NCBI GenBank assembly: GCA_018714505.1 | Contig: DVNI01000003.1 | Coordinates: 1-36,151 of the forward strand | Source: Candidatus Avacidaminococcus intestinavium | GTDB taxonomy: Bacteria; Bacillota; Negativicutes; Acidaminococcales; Acidaminococcaceae | Reading direction: 5' to 3' | DNA length: 36,151 nucleotides | In this document: piece by piece, positions 1-8,999 of the stretch | How positions within the stretch are numbered: the stretch's first letter is position 1 | Layout of the letters: each line of letters begins with the position of its first letter | Position numbers and translations under genes: made by a program | Notes under the pieces: generated by a model | Told to the model about the DNA's origin: nothing | Seen by the model: the letters and a program-made list of their open reading frames with translations, nothing else | Database searches by the model: none

Positions 1-832
1 CAACTGGTAAACCGCCACCAATTATTTTACCCAAACAAGTCAAATCTGGTTGTATATTATATTTGGCCTGTGCACCACCAAGTGAAGCTCTAAAGCCACA
101 CATAACTTCATCAAAAATTAATAGTATACCATAGGCTTCCGTCATTTTACGAAGCTGGAGCAAATAATCATCTTGTGGCAAAACCAACCCCATATTACCA
201 GCTACTGGTTCTATTATTACCGCTGCAATTTCAGATCCTTGTTCTTCTAAAACTTTTTGTAAAGCTGGCAGATCATTATAAGGAACTGTTAGCGTATTTT
301 TAGCAATAGCCACAGGGACACCCGGACTATCGGGCTGACCAAAAGTGGCACCACCAGAGCCAGCTTTTACCAAAAGACTATCATGATGCCCATGATAACA
401 GCCAATAAATTTAATTATTTTTTCTCTGCCAGTAAATCCTCGAGCAACCCGTAAAGCACTCATTGTTGCTTCTGTTCCAGAATTAACTAGTCGGAGTAAC
501 TCAATATTAGGCATAATGCTTTTAACTTTTTTTACTAAGGTTGTTTCTTGCAATGTAGGAGCACCATAACTAGTTCCAGCAGCCGCGGCATTACAAATAG
601 CCTCTACAACAAGTGGGTTAGCATGTCCAACAATCATCGGGCCCCAAGAACCTACATAGTCAATATATTCATTACCATCTATATCAAAGATATGACTTCC
701 TTTAGCACGAGCAATAAAAGGTGGCGTACTATTAATATTACGATAGGAACGAACAGGACTATTTACCCCTCCTGGAATATGCTCACAGGCCTCTTTAAAA
801 GCTTCTATCGATTTTTCTAAGTTAAGGCTCAT
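1..832 (-). CDS. hemL: glutamate-1-semialdehyde 2,1-aminomutase (3' end truncated by window edge)
   Basis: Manual minus-strand translation [30 protein letters not shown]...[12 protein letters not shown]...[44 protein letters not shown]...; absent from ORF track because it runs off the window. Confidence 0.95.
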   Translation of the reverse strand, partial: MSLNLEKSIEAFKEACEHIPGGVNSPVRSYRNINSTPPFIARAKGSHIFDIDGNEYIDYVGSWGPMIVGHANPLVVEAICNAAAAGTSYGAPTLQETTLVKKVKSIMPNIELLRLVNSGTEATMSALRVARGFTGREKIIKFIGCYHGHHDSLLVKAGSGGATFGQPDSPGVPVAIAKNTLTVPYNDLPALQKVLEEQGSEIAAVIIEPVAGNMGLVLPQDDYLLQLRKMTEAYGILLIFDEVMCGFRASLGGAQAKYNIQPDLTCLGKIIGGGLPV

Positions 833-855
833 CTTCACTACTCCTTTCCGTATCT

Positions 856-1830
856 TTATTCGTTTAACCATCTAGCCGCATCTAAAGCATGATACGTAAT
901 AATTATATCCGCACCGGCTCTTTTCATGCTTAATAAACTTTCTAAAACAACTCTTTTCTCATCGATCCAACCATTTAAAGCCGCTGCTTTAACCATTGAA
1001 TATTCACCACTTACATTATATACCGCAATCGGACGCGTGCAGGCTGCTCTAACACTTTTCACTACATCTAAGTATGCTAAAGCCGGTTTAACCATAATTA
1101 TATCAGCGCCTTCATCAAGATCTAATTCAACTTCTTTTAAAGCTTCCCTGCTATTGGCTGGATCCATCTGATAGGTTGAGCGATCACCAAACTGCGGCGT
1201 CGAATCAGCGGCATCTCTAAACGGTCCATAGTAGCCAGAAGCGTATTTAACTGTATAGGACATCAATATGGTATCATTAAAGCCTTTATCATCAAGAGCA
1301 GCACGCAAAAAGGCAATACGTCCATCCATCATATCCGATGGTGCGATAATATCAGCTCCAGCTTCCGCCTGACTAACCGCAACTTTTGCTAAAAGCGGCA
1401 AAGTTTTATCATTATCAATACAATTACCATTTAATTGCCCACAATGTCCATGTGACGTATACTGACAAAGGCAAACATCACCTACTACTAAGAGTTCCGG
1501 TACTGCTTTTTTTATTGCTTTAATTGCTCTTTGCACTGGACTTTGTGGATCCCATGCACCTGAACCAATCTCATCTTTGTATTCCGGCAAGCCGAAAATT
1601 TCTACACCAGGTATTCCTAAGGCCGCTACCAATTCTGCAGTCTTTACCGCTTCATCAACAGATAAATGAAAACAACCAGGCATACTGGGAATTTCTTTTC
1701 TGATTCTTTCACCAGCAACTACAAATAAGGGATAAATAAAGTCATTTGTACTTAAAGAATTTTCACGAATCAAATTACGCATATTAAAAGAACTGCGCAG
1801 GCGTCTTGGACGCAATTGATTACTTAACAT
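856..1830 (-). CDS. hemB: delta-aminolevulinic acid dehydratase (porphobilinogen synthase)
   Basis: 324 aa; RPRRLR start, [31 protein letters not shown], typical ALAD motifs. Confidence 0.96.
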   Translation of the reverse strand: MLSNQLRPRRLRSSFNMRNLIRENSLSTNDFIYPLFVVAGERIRKEIPSMPGCFHLSVDEAVKTAELVAALGIPGVEIFGLPEYKDEIGSGAWDPQSPVQRAIKAIKKAVPELLVVGDVCLCQYTSHGHCGQLNGNCIDNDKTLPLLAKVAVSQAEAGADIIAPSDMMDGRIAFLRAALDDKGFNDTILMSYTVKYASGYYGPFRDAADSTPQFGDRSTYQMDPANSREALKEVELDLDEGADIIMVKPALAYLDVVKSVRAACTRPIAVYNVSGEYSMVKAAALNGWIDEKRVVLESLLSMKRAGADIIITYHALDAARWLNE

Positions 1831-3362
1831 TATTTAACCTCCTCACTAAAATACTTTTCTATTGCTGAAACCAAGGCGGGAATTGTAGCAACCTCTGGCA
1901 TAATAATTGGAGTCAAGCCAGCCTTTCGGCAAGCCTCAGCGGTAATAGGTCCTATACAAGCAATCTTTACGTCACGCACCTGTGGCAATAATTCTTCTCC
2001 AATTAATTTTAAAAAGTTCTTAACCGCTGAAGCACTAGCAAAAGTAATTAAATCACATTCTTTATGAAGTAACGCTTCTTTAATTGTTGCATTGTCAAAA
2101 GCGGTAGCATCAATAATCGTATCATAAAGCGGAACAACATCTACTTTTGCGCCAGTGGTATCTAACCATTGTGCCAATAATTTTCTTGCTTGTAGCGCTT
2201 GAGGCAATAGCACTTTATCCGTCTTGTGAATTTTACCTGTTAATTCTTCAATCAAACCTTCTGCAGTAAAATGTTTAGGCATACAATCAGCTTTAATCCC
2301 TCTTAAGCCTAAAGCATCACCAGTTGCCGTACCAACAGCTGCAATTTTTATGCCAGCAAGAGCTCTAGCATCCAAGTTGGCACTTGCTAAAGCATCAAAG
2401 AAGATTTTCACTGCATTGACACTTGTTAGAACTAACCATGTATATTCAGGTAATTTTGCTATAACTGTTTTAAGTAAACTCGTATCTTCTAAAGGACTAA
2501 TCTTAATAGACGGTGCTTCTAAGCAAACCGCACCTTGCTTTTCTAGTGCTTGTGTTAATTTGCTAGCCTGTGCTTGAGCACGAGTCACAATAATACGTTT
2601 GCCAAATAACGGTTTTGTTTCAAACCACGATAATTGTTCACGCATACGCACCACTTCGCCAACAATAAAAATAGCTGGTGGTTTGATTTTATTCTTTTCA
2701 ACATCACTTACTGCACATTCCAAAGTTGTGACAATTGTCCTCTGTTCCGCTTTGGTGCCCCATCTAATTACAGCCGCTGGTGTATTAGTAGCTCGACCAT
2801 TGGCAATTAACTTTTCCGTAATAACCTTAAGGTTTTCAATGCCCATCAAAAAAACTAATGTATCAACAGCAGTCGCTAACTTTTCCCAATTAACGCCCGA
2901 TTTTTCTTTATTAGGATTTTCATGTCCAGTAATAACCGCAAAGGAAACCGCCATATTACGTTGAGTTACAGGAATACCGGCATAAGCTGGTACTGAAATC
3001 GCTGATGTAATACCAGGAACTATTTCAAACATAATCTGCGCTTCTTTTAGTGCTACCGCTTCTTCTCCACCTCTGCCAAAAACAAAAGGGTCGCCTCCTT
3101 TTAAGCGACATACTCGATTGCCAGCCTTAGCTTTTTCAACCAACAACTTACAAATATCTTCCTGTTTCATTGTATGTTCTTTAGATTTTTTACCAACATA
3201 AATAATTTCAGCATCTTCACGAGCTGCCGCCAACAGTTTCCGATCAGCCAAATAATCATAAACAATTACATCAGCGCTCTGTATCGCTTCTAAACCTTTG
3301 ATGGTAATTAATTTATAATCTCCGGGCCCAGCACCTACCAATGATACAAATCCCTGTTTCAT
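1830..3362 (-). CDS. cobA/hemD: uroporphyrinogen-III C-methyltransferase / uroporphyrinogen-III synthase fusion
   Basis: N-terminal SUMT motifs VSLVGAGPGDYKLITIKGL, RLKGGDPFVFGRGGEE; C-terminal HemD-like domain (IIVTRAQAQASKL..., LTSVNAVKIFF). ORF extends to 3374, but GGAGGG lies just before the ATG at 3362. Confidence 0.93.
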   Translation of the reverse strand: MKQGFVSLVGAGPGDYKLITIKGLEAIQSADVIVYDYLADRKLLAAAREDAEIIYVGKKSKEHTMKQEDICKLLVEKAKAGNRVCRLKGGDPFVFGRGGEEAVALKEAQIMFEIVPGITSAISVPAYAGIPVTQRNMAVSFAVITGHENPNKEKSGVNWEKLATAVDTLVFLMGIENLKVITEKLIANGRATNTPAAVIRWGTKAEQRTIVTTLECAVSDVEKNKIKPPAIFIVGEVVRMREQLSWFETKPLFGKRIIVTRAQAQASKLTQALEKQGAVCLEAPSIKISPLEDTSLLKTVIAKLPEYTWLVLTSVNAVKIFFDALASANLDARALAGIKIAAVGTATGDALGLRGIKADCMPKHFTAEGLIEELTGKIHKTDKVLLPQALQARKLLAQWLDTTGAKVDVVPLYDTIIDATAFDNATIKEALLHKECDLITFASASAVKNFLKLIGEELLPQVRDVKIACIGPITAEACRKAGLTPIIMPEVATIPALVSAIEKYFSEEVK

Positions 3363-3398
3363 ATTTCCCTCCATCTTCTATTTCGCACATTGTTTTTT

Positions 3399-4319
3399 TT
3401 AATCATCTAATATTTTGCGACCACCAGCCTGCAACATTCTTTTTGCTAACTCTTGCCCTAAAGACTCAGCGGCTTTAATATCACCAGACGCTTCATCCTT
3501 TAGTATAGTGCTACCATCAACTGTTGCAATCATCGCTTGGATTTTTATTTTTTGATCATCCGTTACTAATGCCTGCACACCAACAGGAATCTGACATCCA
3601 CCCTCTACTTCCCGTAAAAATGCTCTTTCTGCTAACGCTTGCTGGTAAGAGTTACAATCTTGCAATACTGCTAAAAAAGCTTTGGTTTCTTCATCACTCG
3701 CACGACTTTCAATAGCAAGTGCTCCTTGGCCAACAGCAGGTAAACATAATTCTGGTTCTAGATATTCTGTAATTTCTGCCTCTAAGCCTAACCGATGCAA
3801 GCCAGCTGCCGCTAAAATAATACCATCTAAATGCTCTGTTTCTAATTTACGCAACCGAGTGTCAACATTACCACGTAATTCTGTTATCTGTAAATCAGGG
3901 CGCACATAAAGTAACTGCGCTTTCCGCCGTAAACTTGAAGTGCCAATTTTCGCTCCTTGTGGTACATTCAAGAAATTATTATGCTGCTTACTAATAAATG
4001 CGTCACGCGGATCTTCTCTTTTCGTAATCGCCGTCAATTGAAGCCCTTCAGGTAATTCCACCGGCATATCTTTTAAACTATGTACTGCTAAATCAATTTC
4101 ACCGCTAAGCATTTCAGACTCGATTTCTTTCGTAAAAAGACCTTTTCCGCCAATTTTTGCTAAAGGAACATCAAGAATTTTATCACCAGTAGTCATGATA
4201 ATTTTTAGTTCAACGGTAAGTTCTTTATGAGCTTTCTCCAGAATTGTTTTGACATGGTTTGCCTGCCAAAGAGCAAGCTTGCTGCTGCGAGTCCCAATAA
4301 TAAGTTGTTTTTTCATCAC
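3399..4319 (-). CDS. hemC: porphobilinogen deaminase (hydroxymethylbilane synthase)
   Basis: IIGTRSSKLALWQANHV, HSLKDMP, DPRDAFIS, GTSSLRRKAQL, LRGNVDTRLRKL, VGQGALAIE motifs. Confidence 0.96.
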   Translation of the reverse strand: MMKKQLIIGTRSSKLALWQANHVKTILEKAHKELTVELKIIMTTGDKILDVPLAKIGGKGLFTKEIESEMLSGEIDLAVHSLKDMPVELPEGLQLTAITKREDPRDAFISKQHNNFLNVPQGAKIGTSSLRRKAQLLYVRPDLQITELRGNVDTRLRKLETEHLDGIILAAAGLHRLGLEAEITEYLEPELCLPAVGQGALAIESRASDEETKAFLAVLQDCNSYQQALAERAFLREVEGGCQIPVGVQALVTDDQKIKIQAMIATVDGSTILKDEASGDIKAAESLGQELAKRMLQAGGRKILDD

Positions 4320-5592
4320 TTTTCTCCATTAATGTATCTAATTTAAATAATTTTTTCATTGCTTGTACATAATACTCTTCACCACTTGTTCCAGCTGAGT
4401 TATTCAACTGCACCATGGGGTCGCGCAAAATTTTTCGAACAATCATTTGCGTCATGTTATCCAAAATCCGAATTTCCTCACTTGAAAGTTCTGGTAACTT
4501 GGCCAAAGCTCTTTTAACTTCTCTTTTGCGCATTTTTTCTGCCCTATTTGATAATAAATCCATGACTGGTTGAAATGAAAGATAATTAAATCGTTCAACC
4601 AATGCTAGTGTTTCTTCTTCTAACATGGCTGTTGCTAAAGTTGCTTCATGCTCGCGCAATCTACGGTGCTCATCAACAGCTTCTTCCATATCGTCCATAT
4701 TATATAACTCAATACCTTTAATATCTTTAACATCAGGATCAATATCTCGTGGTACAGCTATATCAATAAGCATTAATCGTTTATTAGAATTCTTCTCCAT
4801 TGCTACTAATAAATCTTTCTTTTCTATCATATAATTAGTAGCGCCAGTCGAGGTAATAATAACATCCATATCGGCCGCACTAGGCACAACATTTTCAAGC
4901 AAAATAGTTTTACCATTGACCTTTTCCGCAAGAGCTAGCGCTTTTTGTTCATCACGATTAGCAATATAGATTGCGTCACAGCCTTTAGCACGTAAATTAA
5001 GTGCCGTAAGCTCTCCCATCTTTCCCGCACCAACTAATAAAACTCGACAGTTTTGTAAACTGCCTAAGCGTTCTTGCACCAAACTAACAGCAGCAGAACT
5101 AACAGAAACTGTATTATAAGCAATTAAAGTTTCTGTACGCACTCGTTTACCAAAAGAAATTGCCCGATGGAAAAAAATATTTAGTACCGTACTCGTTGTT
5201 TGCATCTCTCTAGCTAAAGCATATGCTTTTTTTACTTGACTCAAAATCTGACCTTCACCTAAAACTAAAGAGTCCAAACTAGCCGTAACCTTAAAAAGGT
5301 GATAAATACATTTTTCACCGGTATAACAGTAAAAATACTTTTCTTCACAAATTCCATCTGCGCTCATTTTTCCTAGAAAATTCCTTAAAAAACGACAAGG
5401 CTCAGGAACATCGTCTAAAACCGCGTAAACTTCCATTCGATTACAAGTAGATAAAATTGCCATTTCACGAATAGAATCATAATAAGAAGTTAAAGATAAT
5501 ATTTTTTTTACATCATCATGTGATAATGCAAATTTCTCACGTACACCGACTGGTGCCGTCTTATGATTGAGCCCGAAAACTACTAATTGCAT
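4225..5592 (-). CDS. hemA: glutamyl-tRNA reductase
   Basis: LGLNHKTAPVGVREKFA-like N-terminus, LSTCNRMEVYAV, GEGQILSQVKKAY, VLLVGAGKMGELTALNL. C-terminus overlaps hemC. Confidence 0.95.
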   Translation of the reverse strand: MQLVVFGLNHKTAPVGVREKFALSHDDVKKILSLTSYYDSIREMAILSTCNRMEVYAVLDDVPEPCRFLRNFLGKMSADGICEEKYFYCYTGEKCIYHLFKVTASLDSLVLGEGQILSQVKKAYALAREMQTTSTVLNIFFHRAISFGKRVRTETLIAYNTVSVSSAAVSLVQERLGSLQNCRVLLVGAGKMGELTALNLRAKGCDAIYIANRDEQKALALAEKVNGKTILLENVVPSAADMDVIITSTGATNYMIEKKDLLVAMEKNSNKRLMLIDIAVPRDIDPDVKDIKGIELYNMDDMEEAVDEHRRLREHEATLATAMLEEETLALVERFNYLSFQPVMDLLSNRAEKMRKREVKRALAKLPELSSEEIRILDNMTQMIVRKILRDPMVQLNNSAGTSGEEYYVQAMKKLFKLDTLMEKSDEKTTYYWDSQQQACSLAGKPCQNNSGESS

Positions 5593-6199
5593 GCTCTAAT
5601 ATCTCCTTTACTTCCTTTATTTTTCCTGCTTGGGCTAACTTAATTACTTCTTCAGTTAACACCGTTCGCCAAATTGCTTCCCGGTGTTTGCTACAGGCTA
5701 CCTCTTGCTTAAGCTTTCCTCGCAGCTCACCTAGTAACAATAAAAATTCCGTATAGTTTTCATTATACTTTTTTTCTAATTCTTTTTTTATCAAAACTGT
5801 AAGCGCTGGGCTAAGACCATCTGTCGAAATCGTAAGCGTTAGCGGTCCTCGTCTTACTTTAGCGGGAACAGTAAAATCTCCTTCTGCGGCATTATCCGTA
5901 AGATCGACCAGCGCACCACTAGCTCTTGCTTCCTCAGCTGCCGCGGCATTCACCTGCTGATTATTGGTTGCACAAATCACAATAAAGCAATCTTCTAAAT
6001 CACCTTGCGTATATTTTTTTTCTAAATAAGTAATCTTGCTTTTTATTTTTGCAAACTGTGGTAATAGCATTGGACTAATAACTGTCACTAACGCCTCAGC
6101 TTCAAGCAAAGACTGTACTTTGCGTAGCGCCACACGACCGCCACCGACAACTACACATCTTTTATTTTTGATTACTAAATTAATAGGATAATACGTCAT
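5561..6199 (-). CDS. precorrin-2 dehydrogenase / sirohydrochlorin ferrochelatase-type protein (CysG N-domain/Met8p-like)
   Basis: MTYYPINLVIKNKRCVVVGGGRVALRKVQSLLEAEALVTVISP; start reassigned to ATG at 6199 because the upstream 25 codons of the supplied ORF lie over a terminator hairpin. Confidence 0.88.
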   Translation of the reverse strand: MTYYPINLVIKNKRCVVVGGGRVALRKVQSLLEAEALVTVISPMLLPQFAKIKSKITYLEKKYTQGDLEDCFIVICATNNQQVNAAAAEEARASGALVDLTDNAAEGDFTVPAKVRRGPLTLTISTDGLSPALTVLIKKELEKKYNENYTEFLLLLGELRGKLKQEVACSKHREAIWRTVLTEEVIKLAQAGKIKEVKEILEHAISSFRAQS

Positions 6200-6220
6200 T
6201 ATTACCACCTCAAAGCATAT

Positions 6221-6256
6221 AAAAAACAAAAAACTCCCAGCCACAGGCTGAAAGTT
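6221..6256 (-). terminator. Rho-independent terminator, probable riboswitch expression platform
   Basis: Minus strand AACTTTCAGCC-TGT-GGCTGGGAGTT (11 bp with two G-U) followed by TTTTTGTTTTTT, between cobalamin aptamer and first gene. Confidence 0.8.
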
Positions 6257-6345
6257 AAAAGCAAAAAGCAGCATCTCTTTCTAAACAAGCAAAGAGCAAC
6301 TTTGCAGCCCGTCTTCATCCCCCGTGAAACAGACAATATTAAGAA

Positions 6346-6502
6346 ACAGGCAGTTCTTCTGGCTCAGAATCATCATATTCCTACACCTTCCCGGCAAAGC
6401 AATCTTTTGCCAGTGGCATTCGTATGAATACTCCTCCTTACAGCGGCGGGACCGCACCGGAATTCAACCGGTTTATCTATTAAGTACTAACTACACCTGC
6501 TT
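6346..6502 (-). promoter_or_regulatory. cobalamin (B12) riboswitch aptamer
   Basis: Minus strand contains CCGGTGCGGTCCCGCCGCTGTAAGGAGG, GCCACTGG, CCGGGAAGG and a B12-box-like GAGCCAGAAGAACTGCCTG in the canonical order. Confidence 0.93.
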
Positions 6503-6594
6503 AAATATTTTATTTTTCAAAGTTAATTTTATCACTGTGACCAAAGAGTGTCAATTAAAAGCGCCCAATACACTTCCTGCCTCCCAGCTACTAC

Positions 6595-6632
6595 AAAAAA
6601 AATCACCTTCCACTATAATGTGCAAGGTGATT
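6595..6632 (-). terminator. Rho-independent terminator of superoxide dismutase gene
   Basis: Minus strand AAATCACCTT...AAGGTGATTTTTTT hairpin directly after the sod stop. Confidence 0.8.
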
Positions 6633-6644
6633 TAATAATTTAAT

Positions 6645-7262
6645 TTATTTTTTTATACTTTCATAATTTGCAGCTACTACATCCCAATCTACAACATTAA
6701 AAAATTCTTTTACGTAATCGCCTCTAAGGTTTTTATACTTCAAGTAATATGCATGTTCCCATACGTCAATGCCCAAAATAGGCGTGAAATCTGTTCCTTC
6801 AATGATTGGGTTATCTTGATTTGGACTTGCTGACACTTGCAAAGTACCGTCTTGTTTTGCTGAAAGCCATGCCCAGCCAGAACCAAACTGTCCAAGAGCA
6901 AGAGCGGTTAACTTTTCTTTTAGAGCTTCAACTGAACCAAAAGTTTTATTAATTGCAGCCTCTAAATTTCCGCTTGGTGCGCCACCACCTTGAGGGCTCA
7001 TAATTGCAAAATATAGGTTGTGATTATAATAGCCACCACCATTATTACGTACTGCCTGTCTTAGTGCAGGATCTTTAATATCAGCTAAGGCTGATTGTAT
7101 TTCTATAATATTATCTGATTCGATACCTAATTTAGCTAAAGCATCATTCAAATTCTTAGTATAAGTAGCATGGTGTTTTGAATAGTGAGTTTCCATGGTC
7201 AATTTATCAATATATGGCTCCAGAGCATCGTATTCATAAGGTAAAACATATTGTTTAAACAT
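6645..7262 (-). CDS. Fe/Mn superoxide dismutase
   Basis: 205 aa; LPYEYDALEPYIDKLTMETHYSKHHATYTKNLN, GSGWAWL, DVWEHAYYLKYKNLRGDYV. Confidence 0.96.
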   Translation of the reverse strand: MFKQYVLPYEYDALEPYIDKLTMETHYSKHHATYTKNLNDALAKLGIESDNIIEIQSALADIKDPALRQAVRNNGGGYYNHNLYFAIMSPQGGGAPSGNLEAAINKTFGSVEALKEKLTALALGQFGSGWAWLSAKQDGTLQVSASPNQDNPIIEGTDFTPILGIDVWEHAYYLKYKNLRGDYVKEFFNVVDWDVVAANYESIKK

Positions 7263-7314
7263 TCAAATCACTCCTTTTTATTAGTACAGGTTAGCGTTTG
7301 CTAATCTTTGTTTT

Positions 7315-7344
7315 ATTATATACTATTTTACTCGGGTATGTCAA
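7315..7344 (-). promoter_or_regulatory. sigma-A-type promoter for superoxide dismutase gene
   Basis: Minus strand TTGACA-N18-TATAAT. Confidence 0.7.
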
Positions 7345-7443
7345 ATGTATTTTATTCTTTTAACCTTAAAGGTTGTTATTTTTGCGTTGCTGTGCTTTAA
7401 TTAGATTGTAGTATTATGCTTATAAAAAAAGGAGTCATGCCAC

Positions 7444-7632
7444 GTGCCTAATCAAACACCAAATAATCGTATTAAGCGAAGACTCTACTTTATTGTCATA
7501 ACATTATTAGTTTCTGTACCAGTAATTGTTTATAACTATTTTTATCCATCACCACTAGGTGACAGCTTATGCGCTATTCTATTAGGCTTAGCCTTAGCTG
7601 GCTATCTCTACTTTGTTATCGGTAAAACGTAA
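7444..7632 (+). CDS. small two-TM hypothetical membrane protein (62 aa, GTG start)
   Basis: AAAAAAAGGAG 9 nt upstream of GTG; MPNQTPNNRIKRRLYFIVITLLVSVPVIVYNYFYPSPLGDSLCAILLGLALAGYLYFVIGKT, two hydrophobic segments. Confidence 0.6.
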   Translation: MPNQTPNNRIKRRLYFIVITLLVSVPVIVYNYFYPSPLGDSLCAILLGLALAGYLYFVIGKT

Positions 7633-7650
7633 CTTTTGCTGATAACAAAG
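7611..7650 (+). repeat. inverted repeat/stem-loop spanning the stop codon of the 62-aa ORF
   Basis: CTTTGTTATCGGTAAAA-CGTAAC-TTTTGCTGATAACAAAG: 10 bp perfect outer stem plus 7 bp inner stem with G-U pairs. Confidence 0.75.
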
Positions 7651-7722
7651 AACCTAATTCAATATTCTTAATGCTAGTTTAACTTACTACAAATGAAACT
7701 ATAAATATTACTGATAATTTAT

Positions 7723-7751
7723 TTGTAAAATCAAAAGATTCACGTTATAAT
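7723..7751 (+). promoter_or_regulatory. sigma-A-type promoter upstream of LysR regulator
   Basis: TTGTAA-N17-TATAAT; the -10 is inside the 7733-7785 dyad. Confidence 0.6.
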
Positions 7752-7785
7752 ATCGAATAATTAGATATTACAACGTGAATCTTTT
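7733..7785 (+). repeat. long imperfect dyad (probable operator)
   Basis: AAAAGATTCACGTT ... AACGTGAATCTTTT (14-bp perfect arms) plus inner TAATATC/GATATTA arms, 9-nt centre. Confidence 0.85.
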
Positions 7786-7825
7786 CACAAGCAAAACTAC
7801 ATCTGATTGGGGAGAGAGAATAAAG

Positions 7826-8725
7826 ATGAACTACTCAAATATAGAAACGTTTTTAGCTATTGCCGAAAGCAAGAGTTTGTCTAAAGCTGCAGAAAAGCTT
7901 TTTCTTTCTCAATCAACAATTAGCTATCGTCTTAATGCTTTAGAACAAGATTTAAACATGAAACTAGTAGAACGTGATAAAGGAAAAAGTGTTATAACAC
8001 TCACGGTTAAGGGTAATGAATTTGTCAGTATCGCTCAAATGTGGAAATCACTCTATAAAAATACTAATGAATGGAAAATGCAACGTTCTATTCAAAAACT
8101 ACGCATAGCTAGTGTTGATTCTCTAAATTCTTGTATTTTCTGCGAGCTCTACAAAAAGCTCCTCAATAAAGATTCACCACTTTTACTTAACATAGGTACC
8201 CATTGGACAATTAGTATTCACGAATTTATAGAAAGTCAAGAAGCTGATATTGGTTTTGTGCTTTGGGAAGTTCCTTCTAAAAATATTGTTAGCAAACCTC
8301 TCTTTATTGAGCGTATGGTCTTAATTAGTTCAATTGCTGTTAATTATCCTGATAAAATCCATCCAAGCGATCTTGATCTAGAAAATGAAATATATTTTTA
8401 TTGTGGACCAAATTTTCGCATTTGGCATGATTACTGGTGGGATAGCAACGACAAGGAACGCTCTTCCGTAGATACAATTGCTCTATTAAAGCTCTTCATG
8501 CGCGTTGCTGAACATTGGTCCATTGTCCCAATTTCAGTTGCTAGAACATTAAAAAAGCATTTACCAATTCGTATTTCAGAAATAATTGACCCACCACCTG
8601 GACGCGTCTGTTATCAAATTACCAATAAATACCAACTGCCGCGTAGTAAAAAGTCACTTGAAATTTTTGAAGGTTATCTAAATGACTTTATTCATGACGA
8701 TCAATTTATTTCTCTAATTAAATAA
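7826..8725 (+). CDS. LysR family transcriptional regulator
   Basis: MNYSNIETFLAIAESKSLSKAAEKLFLSQSTISYRLNALEQDLNMKLVERDKG HTH; GGGGAGAGAG RBS upstream of ATG 7826 (supplied ORF start 7775 lies in the dyad). Confidence 0.92.
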   Translation: MNYSNIETFLAIAESKSLSKAAEKLFLSQSTISYRLNALEQDLNMKLVERDKGKSVITLTVKGNEFVSIAQMWKSLYKNTNEWKMQRSIQKLRIASVDSLNSCIFCELYKKLLNKDSPLLLNIGTHWTISIHEFIESQEADIGFVLWEVPSKNIVSKPLFIERMVLISSIAVNYPDKIHPSDLDLENEIYFYCGPNFRIWHDYWWDSNDKERSSVDTIALLKLFMRVAEHWSIVPISVARTLKKHLPIRISEIIDPPPGRVCYQITNKYQLPRSKKSLEIFEGYLNDFIHDDQFISLIK

Positions 8726-8755
8726 CAATTATTCTACTAAAGGAGCATCTCAATT

Positions 8756-8929
8756 ATGATATCATCTTGCTATCTTTTTGATGATGGCCACGGCGACTAT
8801 AACCGTAGCTATGAAAATAATGAGTATGAGTTCGACTATGCTGATTATTCTACCGATAAAGCTGATGACAATTTTTTTAATATCGAAAAGAAGAAGAAAC
8901 CAGCAGCAACCAAAAATACTCATTCTTAA
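8756..8929 (+). CDS. 57-aa acidic, Tyr/Asp-rich hypothetical protein
   Basis: Not in ORF track (below size cut-off). AAAGGAG 10 nt upstream of ATG; MISSCYLFDDGHGDYNRSYENNEYEFDYADYSTDKADDNFFNIEKKKKPAATKNTHS*; 27-nt gap from the LysR stop; terminator follows immediately. Confidence 0.6.
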   Translation: MISSCYLFDDGHGDYNRSYENNEYEFDYADYSTDKADDNFFNIEKKKKPAATKNTHS

Positions 8930-8940
8930 ATATTTTACTA

Positions 8941-8993
8941 AAAAGTCCTGTTTTGATTTTAATTTTCATAAAATCAAAACAGGACTTTTTTTC
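8941..8993. terminator. strong, probably bidirectional terminator between convergent small genes
   Basis: AAAAGTCCTGTTTTGATTTT-AATTTTCAT-AAAATCAAAACAGGACTTTT TTTT; 20-bp perfect stem. Confidence 0.88.
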
Positions 8994-8999
8994 TATCAG

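Noticed and set aside
548-820. 90-aa plus-strand ORF
   Set aside because: Antisense to hemL coding sequence.
6324-6635. 103-aa plus-strand ORF
   Set aside because: Covers the antisense of the cobalamin riboswitch and the sod terminator; not coding.
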